Shown here: positions 46,903-56,077 of the stretch, one piece after another
How positions within the stretch are numbered: position 1 is the first letter of the stretch
How the letters are laid out: every line of letters starts with the position of its first letter
Made by a program: the position numbers and the translations under genes
Origin: Balneolaceae bacterium
GTDB lineage: Bacteria > Bacteroidota > Rhodothermia > Balneolales > Balneolaceae
Length of the DNA stretch: 61,754 nt
NCBI GenBank assembly: GCA_017640605.1
Contig: JAEPQH010000021.1
Location: 1 to 61,754 of the forward strand
Direction: 5' to 3'
The notes under the pieces: generated by a model
Database searches by the model: none
Seen by the model: only the letters and a program-made list of their open reading frames with translations
Told to the model about the DNA's origin: nothing

Positions 46903-48102
46903 TTAAAAAGTATGAATTAAAAAACCGGATTTCAGCTTTGGTTCGAACCAGGTTGATTTTGGGGGCATTAGTGCTCCTGCATCCGATATATTCACTAATT
47001 CATGTATACTTGTCGGATACAAACTAATAGCCATTTGAGCTTCTTGACGATTTACCAGCTCTTCTAATTTATCAGTACCGTGAATTCCACCAACGAACGA
47101 AATATTTTTATCTGTCCGCTGATCGCTGATGCCTAGTAAAGGTTCTAGTATAAATTCTTGTAAGCGAGCCACATCAAGCTGAGATTCGATGCTAGCTGAT
47201 TTTGATTGCGGAAGATCTGTTTTGTACCACTTGCCATCCAAATAGATACAAATGGTACCCGGATTATCTGGTTTGGGATTTTCAGTAGTTTTAAGATCGA
47301 ATGTTGATCTCAGTTTTTTGAGAAAATCATCTGGGATGTGATAAATAATTCGGTTGTAAGCCAATATGTTTACTTCATCAAAAGGGAATAAAACAGCGGG
47401 GAAAAAGCGAGCTTCCGGATATTCATAAAGATCAACTTCCTTTGCAGCTCTGGAAGCACTTGCACATCGATGATGTCCATCAGCGATATACAGATGGGTA
47501 ATATCTTCAAAAAGTGTTGATGCCCTCCCTGTTGGGTTAGATTCCATCTTCCAAATTCGGTGCCCAACATTTTGTTCGTCAATTAAATCGAAGATGGGTT
47601 CAGTTGTGGTTGTCTGCTCAATAATCTGTTGAAGTTCTTCATTGGTTTCAAAAGTCATCATTACAGGTTCTGCATGTGCTTTTTGAGCAATCAAGTGTTT
47701 GGTGCGATCATCTTCCTTATCAGGACGTGTATTCTCGTGCTTTAAAATTACTCCCCAATCATAATCCTCAACAGAAACGCACCCAAACAAACCGGTAATG
47801 GTTTTATTATTCCAGATTAGTTGATAAACATAAATAGCTGACTCAACTTCTTGCGTAAACTTATCCGAATGCAAAAACTTGGTTAGCGTTTTCGCGCCGG
47901 ATTCGTACACCTCGTCAGAATAAATAGAGGTAGACGCAGGAAGGTTTATTTCTGGACGGACCACTCGAAGGAAAGAATACTCATTATCGCCAGCCAAAAC
48001 TCTTGCCTCTTCCGTTTCAATTATGTCGTAAGGCACTGAAATAATTTCCTCAACAAATTCTGCTTTGGGTCGCCACGCTTTAAAAGGTCTTAAAACAGCC
48101 AT
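46903..48102 (-). CDS. DUF1015 family protein
   Basis: A 399-residue protein of the DUF1015 family, recognised by the start MAVLRPFKAWRPKAEFVEEI, SVPYDII near residue 22, LYIADGHHRCASASRAAKE in the middle and the C-terminal MPPKSTWFEPKLKSGFLIH. The ATG at 48102 was chosen because the conserved family start is here; an in-frame ATG nine codons upstream exists. Its biochemical activity is not established; ADGHHR is suggestive of a nuclease- or phosphotransfer-like site. Its place upstream of serC suggests a link to serine metabolism. Confidence 0.88.
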   Translation of the reverse strand: MAVLRPFKAWRPKAEFVEEIISVPYDIIETEEARVLAGDNEYSFLRVVRPEINLPASTSIYSDEVYESGAKTLTKFLHSDKFTQEVESAIYVYQLIWNNKTITGLFGCVSVEDYDWGVILKHENTRPDKEDDRTKHLIAQKAHAEPVMMTFETNEELQQIIEQTTTTEPIFDLIDEQNVGHRIWKMESNPTGRASTLFEDITHLYIADGHHRCASASRAAKEVDLYEYPEARFFPAVLFPFDEVNILAYNRIIYHIPDDFLKKLRSTFDLKTTENPKPDNPGTICIYLDGKWYKTDLPQSKSASIESQLDVARLQEFILEPLLGISDQRTDKNISFVGGIHGTDKLEELVNRQEAQMAISLYPTSIHELVNISDAGALMPPKSTWFEPKLKSGFLIHTF

Positions 48103-48205
48103 ATATTCTATCTTTGATGATTTAGCCAAGGTAAAGAAAAAAGAACTTTATTAAGTTTAAATCAGCAATAAATGTAGACGGAAAACTTTAAAAAATTATA
48201 GCACT

Positions 48206-48532
48206 ATGAACGAAGGTTCCTTAAACAAAGATCAGCAAGACCAATTGCTATTTATGATGTTGATTCAACAGCATCAACAGATTGGAATGATGGGTTTAGG
48301 TAAGCTAAAAAATCCTGCTACCGACGCTATCGAACGGGATCTCGCATCGGCAAAATACGCTATCGATACACTTTCGGTACTGGAAAAATATACCGAAGGA
48401 AATTTACCTAAAGAACTGAAGGGCTTTTTGGATCAAACATTAACAACGCTTCGGTTGAATTACGCCGATGAAGCTTCCCAAAAAGATGATAGCTCTTCGG
48501 AAGCAGCACCTGCAGAATCGTCTGAAGAGTAA
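48206..48532 (+). CDS. DUF1844 domain-containing protein
   Basis: A 108-residue, Gln/Met-rich helical protein. The pattern FMMLIQQHQQIGMMGLGKLKNP followed by DLASAKYAIDTLSVLEKYTEGNL matches the DUF1844 family. The acidic tail (DSSSEAAPAESSEE) is disordered. Function unknown; the family is cytoplasmic and common in Bacteroidota, Acidobacteriota and Deltaproteobacteria. The Nudix gene begins 2 bases after its stop, so they are co-transcribed. The start lies 103 bases from the divergent DUF1015 gene. Confidence 0.8.
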   Translation: MNEGSLNKDQQDQLLFMMLIQQHQQIGMMGLGKLKNPATDAIERDLASAKYAIDTLSVLEKYTEGNLPKELKGFLDQTLTTLRLNYADEASQKDDSSSEAAPAESSEE

Positions 48533-48534
48533 TC

Positions 48535-48951
48535 GTGCCTAAGCCAATTACTGCCGCCGGTGGAGTAGTGTTTACACTCAAAGATGGAGAGCCGGCGGTA
48601 CTACTTATCTACAGAAACGGCGTTTGGGACATACCAAAAGGAAAACTAGAAAAAGGGGAGTCGATTGAGATGTGTGCTGCTCGTGAAGTAGCAGAAGAAA
48701 CAGGTAGTGAACTTCCCATGATCCTTTCAGATTTAGGAACTACCTATCATGAATACATCCAAAAAAACACTCACTTTGGAAAAACCACCTATTGGTACTC
48801 TATGATTTTCCCTCGAATGGGATCATTTACGCCACAAACTGACGAAGGAATCGAACAGATAGAATGGGTGAAATTAGAAGAGGCAATTAACCTAGTAGGG
48901 TTCGAGAACTTAAAAGAGGTGCTAAATCGATTTAAAGTCTGGTTTAACTAG
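48535..48951 (+). CDS. Nudix hydrolase
   Basis: A 138-residue Nudix protein. The Nudix box runs from about residue 36 (GKLEKGESIEMCAAREVAEE, then TG), fitting GX5EX7REUXEEXGU. The start is GTG at 48535 (MPKPITAAGGVVF), 2 bases after the DUF1844 stop, so it is translationally coupled. These enzymes hydrolyse nucleoside diphosphate derivatives such as ADP-ribose, diadenosine polyphosphates or oxidised nucleotides; the substrate cannot be set from sequence, though the WDIPKGKLEKGE pattern resembles (di)nucleoside polyphosphate hydrolases. Confidence 0.92.
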   Translation: MPKPITAAGGVVFTLKDGEPAVLLIYRNGVWDIPKGKLEKGESIEMCAAREVAEETGSELPMILSDLGTTYHEYIQKNTHFGKTTYWYSMIFPRMGSFTPQTDEGIEQIEWVKLEEAINLVGFENLKEVLNRFKVWFN

Positions 48952-48961
48952 GAATAAGCGC

Positions 48962-48992
48962 AAAAAAAAGCCCACTCAGATAAGCGGGCTTT
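48962..48992 (-). terminator. Intrinsic terminator of the downstream TonB-family gene
   Basis: A stem AAAGCCC / GGGCTTT (extended by further pairs around one mismatch) with an A-run on its left side, which reads as an eight-T run on minus. It lies 24 bases past the stop of the minus-strand TonB-family gene and may also act on the Nudix transcript. Confidence 0.82.
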
Positions 48993-49016
48993 GAATTTGA
49001 TAAATCTGCTTTTCAA

Positions 49017-49673
49017 TTAGTTTTGCAGACGGAAAACAATAGGTAATGAGTACTGAACTCTTACCGGACGTCCACGCTGCATACCAGGAGAAAACTTAGC
49101 CTGTTTTACAGCTTCAAGTGCAGCTTCGTCGCATCCACCGCCGATTCCACGAATCACGCGAGGATTTTCAACTTCGCCACGCTCATTCACGATAAACTGA
49201 ACAGTTACACGTCCTTCGATTCCGGCACGACGCGCCATTTCAGGATATTTAACTTTACGTTGAAGAGCGGCTAAACCACCTTGTAGTTCCGGCATATTTT
49301 CAACCACTACAAAGAAATCTTCCTCTTCTTCTTCCTGAGGTGGTGGAGGTGGTGGAAGATCCATCGGACCGTCAAGGTCGAACTCAAGATCAAGATCCAC
49401 TACATCGTCCTCAATAATTTCGTCGTTGGGAACTTCAACAGGAACCGGCGGACGAGGTGGAGGTGGAGGGGTTTCAATTTGTTTGGTTTGAATAACTTCT
49501 TCCATCACCACTTCTTCCATTTGCTCGATGGGTGGTGGCGTTGGAGGTTCGCTGTACAGATTTACGCGAACAAGTCCAATCATAAATAATAAGGCAACAA
49601 TAAGACCGAATTGAAGAGTGATGTTATACGATCTCCTCAAGTCTGCCTTCGCGTTTTTGCGTTCGTTAGTCAT
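49017..49673 (-). CDS. TonB family energy-transducing protein (copy 2)
   Basis: A 218-residue protein: short cytoplasmic N terminus, one membrane span (about 18-38), a Pro- and acid-rich periplasmic linker (about 45-120, with a PPPPPP-type run and EEEEE), and a TonB C-terminal domain (about 125-217: MPELQGGLAALQRKVKYPEM, GIEGRVTVQFIVNERGEV, FSPGMQRGRPVRVQYSLP). It transmits proton-motive force to TonB receptors such as that at 19-21.5 kb; which one is not known. It is a paralogue of the upstream gene at 49793-50437, with a 119-base spacer. Confidence 0.92.
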   Translation of the reverse strand: MTNERKNAKADLRRSYNITLQFGLIVALLFMIGLVRVNLYSEPPTPPPIEQMEEVVMEEVIQTKQIETPPPPPRPPVPVEVPNDEIIEDDVVDLDLEFDLDGPMDLPPPPPPQEEEEEDFFVVVENMPELQGGLAALQRKVKYPEMARRAGIEGRVTVQFIVNERGEVENPRVIRGIGGGCDEAALEAVKQAKFSPGMQRGRPVRVQYSLPIVFRLQN

Positions 49674-49792
49674 ATTCTGGTCTTGATTAATTTATAGGGT
49701 GTAAAAAGAACGGGATTTTTTTAAAAGCCCGCAAGTATTTAATCCCATTATTACGTTAGCGTAACGAAAATAATACGAATTTAGTTTTTTAC

Positions 49793-50437
49793 TTAATTTG
49801 TGAGTTTAAAAACAACGGTTTGAGTCATGCGCACATTCACAGGCCGATCGTTCTGAATGCCCGGTGAAAACTTCATCTTTTTTAAAACTCTCAGCACTTC
49901 TTCGTTGCAACCGCCGCCTATACCGCGTAATATTTCTGGGTTTTCTACTTCACCCAATTTGTTCACAGTAAATTGAACAATAACTTTACCTTCGATGGCA
50001 GCGCGTTTTGCCATTTCGGGATAGTTGAGCTCTGCGTACAGTGCTTTTAAGCCACCCAACATAGTAGGCATTACTTCAACACCCCAGCCTTCAAGTATTT
50101 CTTCTTGTTCCTCTACATTTTGAGAGGGAGGTAAAGATATTTTTGATTCATAGAACTCAAATTCCGGAAACTCGATGTCTTGTTCTTCGATAGGGACGTC
50201 TTCTAGAACCTCGATTGGAATGTATGGTTTTGCAGGAGCCGGTTTAATTTCATCTGTATTCGGTATTTCGATCACCTCTACATCTATTTCATCCACAGGT
50301 TGGAATGTTAGATTTTGCGATTCAAATCTGATCGTTGATTTAGTGAATGCAAGAAGAAATAACAGTGATAAAATTAATCCTGTTTGAAAGAAGAGTGTAT
50401 AATTTTGCTTAAACGTGTGATGGGTGCTTTTTTTCAT
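49793..50437 (-). CDS. TonB family energy-transducing protein (copy 1)
   Basis: A 214-residue TonB-type protein: cytoplasmic start (MKKSTHHTFKQNYT), one membrane span (about 14-31), a mixed acidic/proline linker less proline-rich than its neighbour's, and the TonB C-terminal domain (about 120-213: MPTMLGGLKALYAELNYPEM, AIEGKVIVQFTVNKLGEV, FSPGIQNDRPVNVR). Both paralogues share GIGGGC near residue 180. ExbB/ExbD genes are not in the window. The pair probably arose by tandem duplication and diverged in the linker. Confidence 0.92.
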   Translation of the reverse strand: MKKSTHHTFKQNYTLFFQTGLILSLLFLLAFTKSTIRFESQNLTFQPVDEIDVEVIEIPNTDEIKPAPAKPYIPIEVLEDVPIEEQDIEFPEFEFYESKISLPPSQNVEEQEEILEGWGVEVMPTMLGGLKALYAELNYPEMAKRAAIEGKVIVQFTVNKLGEVENPEILRGIGGGCNEEVLRVLKKMKFSPGIQNDRPVNVRMTQTVVFKLTN

Positions 50438-50524
50438 GATGCCCTGTTTTTATTGTAATTGACATCAATAAAAATAAAAGAGCAGTTTAGCGATGTTATC
50501 GCATTAAGATGTAGGGGGCAAGCT

Positions 50525-50908
50525 CTAAGCCGTATTTTTGTTCTTAAAAATCTGATTTAAGAGAATAATCGCAGCACCGGATCCAAGCGCATCTGCTATA
50601 AAATCATATAATTCCGGACTTCGATTTGTGGGTAGGATGAACTGTAGTATTTCAACTGCAAGCCCAAAAAATAAACTCAACCAAAATACGAGCCATAAGT
50701 TCGGCCGTTTTTTATTCTTGGCGGCAGAAACTAGGCCGAAAAGAAAAGTCCAGATAGCAAATAATGCAAAGTGGGCAAGTTTATCGTAATCCCAGATATT
50801 TATTTGTGATAGTTTCTCAGCCGGATATAAAGTTCCAACTAAGATTGAAAGTGTTACACCCAAAAAGAGCAGGAAAATGGAGTTCCGATATTTAAGTAAA
50901 ACATCCAT
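50525..50908 (-). CDS. VanZ-like family membrane protein
   Basis: A 127-residue protein with four hydrophobic segments (about 10-28, 44-62, 70-90, 100-118). The VanZ-like pattern includes DKLAHFALFAIWTFLFGL (about 43-60) and the LPTNRSPELYDFIADALGSG block (about 91-110). VanZ gives low-level teicoplanin resistance in enterococci, but most family members have unknown roles. The ATG at 50908 overlaps the nnr stop by one base (TGATG), so it is coupled to nnr; a TTG one codon earlier is less likely. Confidence 0.85.
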   Translation of the reverse strand: MDVLLKYRNSIFLLFLGVTLSILVGTLYPAEKLSQINIWDYDKLAHFALFAIWTFLFGLVSAAKNKKRPNLWLVFWLSLFFGLAVEILQFILPTNRSPELYDFIADALGSGAAIILLNQIFKNKNTA

Positions 50909-52413
50909 CAAATGATATCCAACGGTTCTGGAGCATTTTTCCCCATTTCTAGGACGAGCCGTGCTTTTTGATAACCTTGGAGTAATGCTTTACTAGAAGC
51001 AATGATTTCGTTTTGTTCTGTTAGCCAAAAAGCGCCAATTTTACCGGCAAGTACATCGCCGAATCCTGCACGGGCAAAGATGCGCGAGTCGTAGGTAGTT
51101 AGAAAAGCTTCACCATTTTTTGAAGCAAGAATTCCTGGGTATCCTTTAGAGAGGATGGTACTATTGTGTTTCTTTGCAAAAGCAGACACCTGAATCATTC
51201 GATTGGAATCATCATCGAGCGAATTAGAATCGGTCAATAATCGAGACAATTCGCCCGGGTGTGGTGTTAATATCCACTGAGTATTTGCTGGTTTTTGTTG
51301 AATAGTAGCTTCATCAAGGGCAAAGAGTGCATCGGCATCAATCACTGCATTTCCATTGTATTGTTTAAGCAATGCTCGTACAAATTCGAGAGTTTCTGAT
51401 TCTCTGCCTAAACCCGGACCAATTAAAATGGTTCCTTTTTTTTGTTGGAGAATTTCTAGTACATCATTCAGATGTTTACTGGTGAAATGAGTATCAGAAG
51501 AGTTGCCAACTGGTTTTTTTATAATCTGGATGAGCGTTTTTTCATAGATATCCAGCAATGCTTTTGGAGTAATTACGGTAACAGCCCCTAATTCCTTAGC
51601 CCAAGCACTTTTTGCCGCGAGAATTGCCGCTCCGGTTAATCCTTCCGACCCGGCAATGATATAGAGCATTCCTTCTGCATATTTATGCTCTCGTTGTTTC
51701 TTAGGTGTGCTGTTGATTTCAACCCAATCCTCATCAATCAAATAACCGGCATGTTCCCGATATTCATTCGGAAACGGTAGATCACATAAAACTACTTCCC
51801 CACAGATTTCTTTGCCGTCGTTTAGAAAACTACCTGCTTTTAGAGCTCCAAAACTTAAAGTATGATGAGCGCGCACTGCGGCTCCCATTATTTTGCCGGT
51901 ATCTGAAGAAAGTCCGGACGGAATATCTAAAGCAAAAACGGTTGAGGTTGAAGAATTGATCAGGTCGATGACTTCGTCGATTGGTGAACGAACTTCTGAA
52001 GTTAATCCTGTACCGAAAATTCCATCAACTATAACATCGTAGTTTCTCGTATCCAGTTCAGTTAATTCCGTTATGATGGGTAAATCGGAATCTAATTTTA
52101 GAAGCAGTTCATAGTTTTTTTGCGCATCTGCGGAAAGGTCTTCATCCCCAAAGCAAAGAAAATAACTACACTTATAACCTTGTTGAGAAAGAATTCTGCC
52201 AACTACAAAAGCATCACCTGCATTATTTCCTTTCCCGCAAACGAGGAGCACCTTTGACCCAGTTTCTGAGTGCTGCATGATATAGTCCGCAGCTCGGGTG
52301 CCTGCAATTTCCATCAGGGTAAATCCATCAATACCAAACTCGTTGATGGTTTTTGAATCCATGCGACGGTTTTGCTCAGCGGATGTGATATGATACCTGT
52401 GCGGGATTTGCAT
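50908..52413 (-). CDS. nnr: Bifunctional NAD(P)H-hydrate repair enzyme (epimerase/dehydratase)
   Basis: A 501-residue fusion of an N-terminal YjeF epimerase domain (about 1-215: LLVCGKGNNAGDAFVVGRIL, VDGIFGTGLTSEVRSP, ALDIPSGLSSDTGKIMG) and a C-terminal ribokinase-like dehydratase domain (about 235-495: GSEGLTGAAILAAKSA, GPGLGRESE, LTPHPGELSRLL). It repairs hydrated NADH/NADPH. The usual catalytic GxGD reads G450-F-G-D453, with Phe where Ser or Thr is normal, but the catalytic Asp is kept. It lies 9 bases downstream of proS and overlaps the VanZ-like gene. Confidence 0.93.
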   Translation of the reverse strand: MQIPHRYHITSAEQNRRMDSKTINEFGIDGFTLMEIAGTRAADYIMQHSETGSKVLLVCGKGNNAGDAFVVGRILSQQGYKCSYFLCFGDEDLSADAQKNYELLLKLDSDLPIITELTELDTRNYDVIVDGIFGTGLTSEVRSPIDEVIDLINSSTSTVFALDIPSGLSSDTGKIMGAAVRAHHTLSFGALKAGSFLNDGKEICGEVVLCDLPFPNEYREHAGYLIDEDWVEINSTPKKQREHKYAEGMLYIIAGSEGLTGAAILAAKSAWAKELGAVTVITPKALLDIYEKTLIQIIKKPVGNSSDTHFTSKHLNDVLEILQQKKGTILIGPGLGRESETLEFVRALLKQYNGNAVIDADALFALDEATIQQKPANTQWILTPHPGELSRLLTDSNSLDDDSNRMIQVSAFAKKHNSTILSKGYPGILASKNGEAFLTTYDSRIFARAGFGDVLAGKIGAFWLTEQNEIIASSKALLQGYQKARLVLEMGKNAPEPLDII

Positions 52414-52422
52414 ACGCGCTTT

Positions 52423-53889
52423 TTAATATGCCTTAGCAAACAACACTTTTTGTTGAGATGGTTTTCCTGTGACCATACATTTTCCCGGAGTGCCTTCGGT
52501 TAGTGGTATGCACCTAACGGTCGCTTTGGTTTCATTCTTGATTTGCTCTTCGGTTTCTGGCGTTCCATCCCAATGAGCGTAAATAAATCCACCTTTCGCT
52601 TCTAATACCTGCTTGAACTCATCATAGGTTTCCACTTCAGAAGTCATTTCTTCTCTGCGGTTTTTTGCAGCAGTAAATAAATCGTTCTGAATGGTTACCA
52701 AAAGTTCATCGATATGCTGTGCAATTCCTTCTCTGGGTACAATATTCTTGTTCAGAGTATCTCTGCGAGCCAATTCAACATTTCCATTTTTCACATCTCG
52801 TGGACCAATGGCAATGCGTAAAGGAATTCCCCGAGCTTCATGCTCTGCAAATTTGAATCCCGGTTTAAAATTGTCACGATCATCTAGTTTTACCCGAATT
52901 CCCAGCGCTTTAAGCTCATTATAAATCGCATCGCCATATTCCAATACTTCAGCACGCTCTTCGTCTTTTCGGTAAATCGGTACAATAACAACTTGAGTAG
53001 GAGCCAATTTTGGAGGCAGTACCAGTCCCTGATCGTCGGAGTGCGTCATTATTAATCCACCGATTAATCGTGTGGAAACGCCCCAGCTGGTAGCCCAAAC
53101 CAGTTTGTGTTCACCATCTTTATCCTGGAATTTTACATCAAAGGCTTTGGCGAAATTCTGCCCTAAAAAGTGGGAGGTTCCTGCTTGTAGAGCTTTTCCA
53201 TCTTGCATCAATGCTTCGATGCAATAAGTGTCTTCGGCACCGGCAAAGCGCTCGCTTTCGGTTTTAACTCCGGTTATCACAGGCATAGCCATGTAATCTT
53301 CAGCAAACGTTCGGTACACTTCAAGCATTTGCTTGGTTTCGGCCACGGCTTCTTCTTTGGTAGCATGCGCGGTATGACCTTCTTGCCACAGAAACTCCAT
53401 AGTTCTGAGGAAAAGTCGGGTTCTCATTTCCCAACGAACCACATTTGCCCACTGATTAACCAAAATGGGAAGATCACGATATGATTGAATCCAGCTTCGG
53501 TAGGTATCCCAGATAATAGTTTCTGAGGTAGGGCGTACAATGAGTTCTTCTTCTAATTTTGAATCAGGATCCACTTCAACACCACCATCAACCGATTTTA
53601 GACGCGAGTGGGTGATAACGGCACATTCTTTGGCAAAGCCTTCTACGTGTTGGGCTTCTTTTGATAAGAACGATTTTGGGATGAACAATGGGAAGTAGGC
53701 ATTTTCGTGGCCGGTGTCTTTAAACATCTGATCGAGTCCTCGTTGCATATTCTCCCACAACGCCATGCCGGTTGGCCGAATAACCATGCAGCCTCGAACA
53801 GGAGAATGTTCAGCGAGCTGAGCTTCCCGAACAACATCTAAATACCATTGTGAATAATCGTTTTCTCTTTTTGTGATTTTTTGCGCCAT
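52423..53889 (-). CDS. proS: Proline--tRNA ligase, archaeal/eukaryotic type
   Basis: A 488-residue class II synthetase of the short archaeal/eukaryotic-type group (no bacterial editing insertion; the E. coli enzyme is about 570). Recognisable segments: [20 protein letters not shown] (about 29-48), the motif-2 region [20 protein letters not shown], and [20 protein letters not shown] at motif 3. The anticodon-binding and C-terminal domains follow, ending in the KVLFAKAY that is typical of this type. The start ATG at 53889 gives [11 protein letters not shown]. First of a proS-nnr-vanZ unit. Confidence 0.96.
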   Translation of the reverse strand: MAQKITKRENDYSQWYLDVVREAQLAEHSPVRGCMVIRPTGMALWENMQRGLDQMFKDTGHENAYFPLFIPKSFLSKEAQHVEGFAKECAVITHSRLKSVDGGVEVDPDSKLEEELIVRPTSETIIWDTYRSWIQSYRDLPILVNQWANVVRWEMRTRLFLRTMEFLWQEGHTAHATKEEAVAETKQMLEVYRTFAEDYMAMPVITGVKTESERFAGAEDTYCIEALMQDGKALQAGTSHFLGQNFAKAFDVKFQDKDGEHKLVWATSWGVSTRLIGGLIMTHSDDQGLVLPPKLAPTQVVIVPIYRKDEERAEVLEYGDAIYNELKALGIRVKLDDRDNFKPGFKFAEHEARGIPLRIAIGPRDVKNGNVELARRDTLNKNIVPREGIAQHIDELLVTIQNDLFTAAKNRREEMTSEVETYDEFKQVLEAKGGFIYAHWDGTPETEEQIKNETKATVRCIPLTEGTPGKCMVTGKPSQQKVLFAKAY

Positions 53890-54025
53890 TATTGATCTGA
53901 ATCTTATGATTTTGGAGAAAAATGAAGGTAAGGAACTTAAAAATTAGAATGGGCAGATTTCCTGAAAAAAGTGCTAACACAAAAGTTAGGAAGTGCGTAT
54001 ATTTGATGCTCTTTGCGAAACGCAT

Positions 54026-54102
54026 GGCGTGGTAGCTCAGATGGTTAGAGCGCACGACTCATAATCGTGAGGTCGGCGGTTCAATTCCGCCCCACGCTAC
54101 CA
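54026..54102 (+). tRNA. trnM: tRNA with CAT anticodon, probably elongator tRNA-Met
   Basis: The cloverleaf folds cleanly: acceptor GGCGTGG with CCACGCT (G1.U72 wobble), D arm GCTC...GAGC, anticodon stem CACGA/TCGTG with loop CTCATAA (anticodon CAT), T arm GGCGG TTCAATT CCGCC, and an encoded CCA. The first pair is G.U and not the unpaired C-A of initiator tRNA, so it is not fMet. A lysidine-modified tRNA-Ile2 cannot be fully excluded by eye. Confidence 0.88.
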
Positions 54103-54114
54103 TTAACATATTAT

Positions 54115-54148
54115 AAGCCCGGTTTAATGAAATGAGCCGGGCTTTTTT
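54115..54148 (+). terminator. Intrinsic terminator after the tRNA
   Basis: An 8-bp stem AAGCCCGG / CCGGGCTT with a 14-base loop, then a T-run (54143-54148), 13 bases after the tRNA 3' end. Confidence 0.9.
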
Positions 54149-54178
54149 ATGTTTTGTAGCAATAAGTATTAACACTAG

Positions 54179-56077
54179 TTAGTCATCAAGAGACCATTCG
54201 TAGGTTATTGGGAATTCAAACATTGCAGAGTTCGTAAATGCATACAATGTGTTAGTCGGGTAACTGTAAATTAATCTTGTCTGTTTTGCTGTATCTCTTG
54301 GTATATGACTCGTTATGTCCAGGTTTTGTATGATCTTCTTTGATTCTACATCCCAGACACTAAGCATGGTATTATAATTGTGTTGCCTAGATATGGAATA
54401 AAATTTTCTGTTTTGGGCATTATAAAAGCCATGAAAATTATTATGACCATATGCAGGATTATCAATGATATATTGATACTCTAGATTGTTTAAATTTAAA
54501 TGATATAATCCAAAATATTTAGACCATAACAGCATCTCATCGTCACCAAAGAATATATCCGGTAGAATTTGAAGCGAATCAATTTTATCAGAACTTGAAT
54601 AAAGTATAGCATGATCTGAGGTTCGATAAACATCGTAATACTCTTCACCATATGTGTAAGCAAATAAGTGCTGTTTATCTGCTGCTAAGAGTATTCGAGG
54701 CTCAGGTGTCTCCAAAATTCCTATTTGGGTTTCTGATTTTAGATCAAACATAGCAACATAGAAGCGTGTATTATACATGTAGGCAATACTATTATTATCA
54801 ACATGTAGCATATATGAATTTAATAAAGCGCTGGGACGCTCAATGATTCGTTCATCGTTGGTATTTAAATCCATCACCAATAATCCTTCCGGCTGATTTG
54901 CATATAAAGTATTAGTTGATTCCACATACTCCAATGTAGATGATGCTGTGTCGCCACTAAAACTATGTGTAATAGTTCCGGTTTCTAAGCTGAGTAATGT
55001 AGGTGTAGCTACACGAGGTTCTTCGGGTGATACATTTAAGTAAGCAAGCGACTCGCCATTGTTTACTATAAAGAGAAAGTCTTTGTTAATTGTTGTGGAT
55101 AGGTTGGTCTTAATTGGTTTTTCAAATATCACTTCACTGTTTAGAATAGTGGAATAAGGAGCCGAAGAAACCCCATATAAACGGTTATAAACATTTAAAT
55201 TATACGGTGCTAGTTCACCTTCTATTTCATTGAATTGAACTACGTTGATTCCTGTATAATGTGTTTCTTGACGCTTAACAAATTTCTCTCCGGTTATTGT
55301 TGATTCCAGAACAATCAGAATTGAATCAGATTTAGATTCAATATCAGTTTCAATTTCCAACAAAAGCCTGTTTGTGTCGTCATTCACTAAATCAACCCTA
55401 TCAACCGGTTTTACTCCATCTTGCCCAATAGTGATCAGTTCTGTAGGTGTTTGATAGAAATCGTCTACTGCATACAGTTTGTATTCGGTAATAGTGAGAA
55501 TATCTACCGGGTTTGGATCGGTAAAGGTGGAGTCTTGCACAGGTAAACGAGCAATCTCCTGATCTGTACGATCTTGCCTACGAACGATGACTACTTTTGC
55601 GTTCTCGGCAAGGATTTCATGATTCCATGTTAGAGTAACCTGTCTATTCGCATTCAAAAGTGCACTAAACTCGATGCTGGATTGGCGATGAATGAGCTCT
55701 TGAATTGGTGAGACCAATGTGTCACCAGTAGCGGTTTCAAATACATTGAAGATTTTAACTTGCTCAGTGATGTATTGATGCTCAGCTTGGTAGGCTAAAG
55801 AATCTACCGTGTTATTGACGTAAAAGTGGGGCGAAAAAGAATCCGTTTTAGGATCATATCGATCGATTCTCGTTTTAGAATATTTGGTTGTAGGTAGCCC
55901 CCAATTAAGTATGTACGTTGAATCTGATACGTCAAACCTTAAACTAGGTGAGTGTGGGGCCGGCACTGAGTAGAAAGGAGAATTTGAATCTACAGGATTA
56001 TCATCTACAAACGTAGGCGTTTGCTTACAGCCAAAGATTGAGGAAAGCAAGATGATACAGAAGACAGTGTTTTTCAT
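54179..56077 (-). CDS. Lipoprotein with FN3-like front and beta-propeller-like repeats, unknown function
   Basis: A 632-residue protein. The N terminus is a lipoprotein signal (LLSSIFGC, Cys17). Residues about 40-330 contain Ig/FN3-like strands with Trp-containing SYILNWGLP and VTLTWNHEIL. From about 345 to 620 there are repeating blade-like units, each reporting a value-like pattern (STLEYVESTNTLYANQ, LLAADKQHLFAYTY, RKFYSISRQHNYNTMLSVWD, NTLYAFTNSAMFEF), as in seven-bladed WD/YVTN-type propellers. I do not recognise a named family. It overlaps the PEGA-like gene by four bases (ATGA), so the two proteins are produced together. Confidence 0.65.
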   Translation of the reverse strand: MKNTVFCIILLSSIFGCKQTPTFVDDNPVDSNSPFYSVPAPHSPSLRFDVSDSTYILNWGLPTTKYSKTRIDRYDPKTDSFSPHFYVNNTVDSLAYQAEHQYITEQVKIFNVFETATGDTLVSPIQELIHRQSSIEFSALLNANRQVTLTWNHEILAENAKVVIVRRQDRTDQEIARLPVQDSTFTDPNPVDILTITEYKLYAVDDFYQTPTELITIGQDGVKPVDRVDLVNDDTNRLLLEIETDIESKSDSILIVLESTITGEKFVKRQETHYTGINVVQFNEIEGELAPYNLNVYNRLYGVSSAPYSTILNSEVIFEKPIKTNLSTTINKDFLFIVNNGESLAYLNVSPEEPRVATPTLLSLETGTITHSFSGDTASSTLEYVESTNTLYANQPEGLLVMDLNTNDERIIERPSALLNSYMLHVDNNSIAYMYNTRFYVAMFDLKSETQIGILETPEPRILLAADKQHLFAYTYGEEYYDVYRTSDHAILYSSSDKIDSLQILPDIFFGDDEMLLWSKYFGLYHLNLNNLEYQYIIDNPAYGHNNFHGFYNAQNRKFYSISRQHNYNTMLSVWDVESKKIIQNLDITSHIPRDTAKQTRLIYSYPTNTLYAFTNSAMFEFPITYEWSLDD

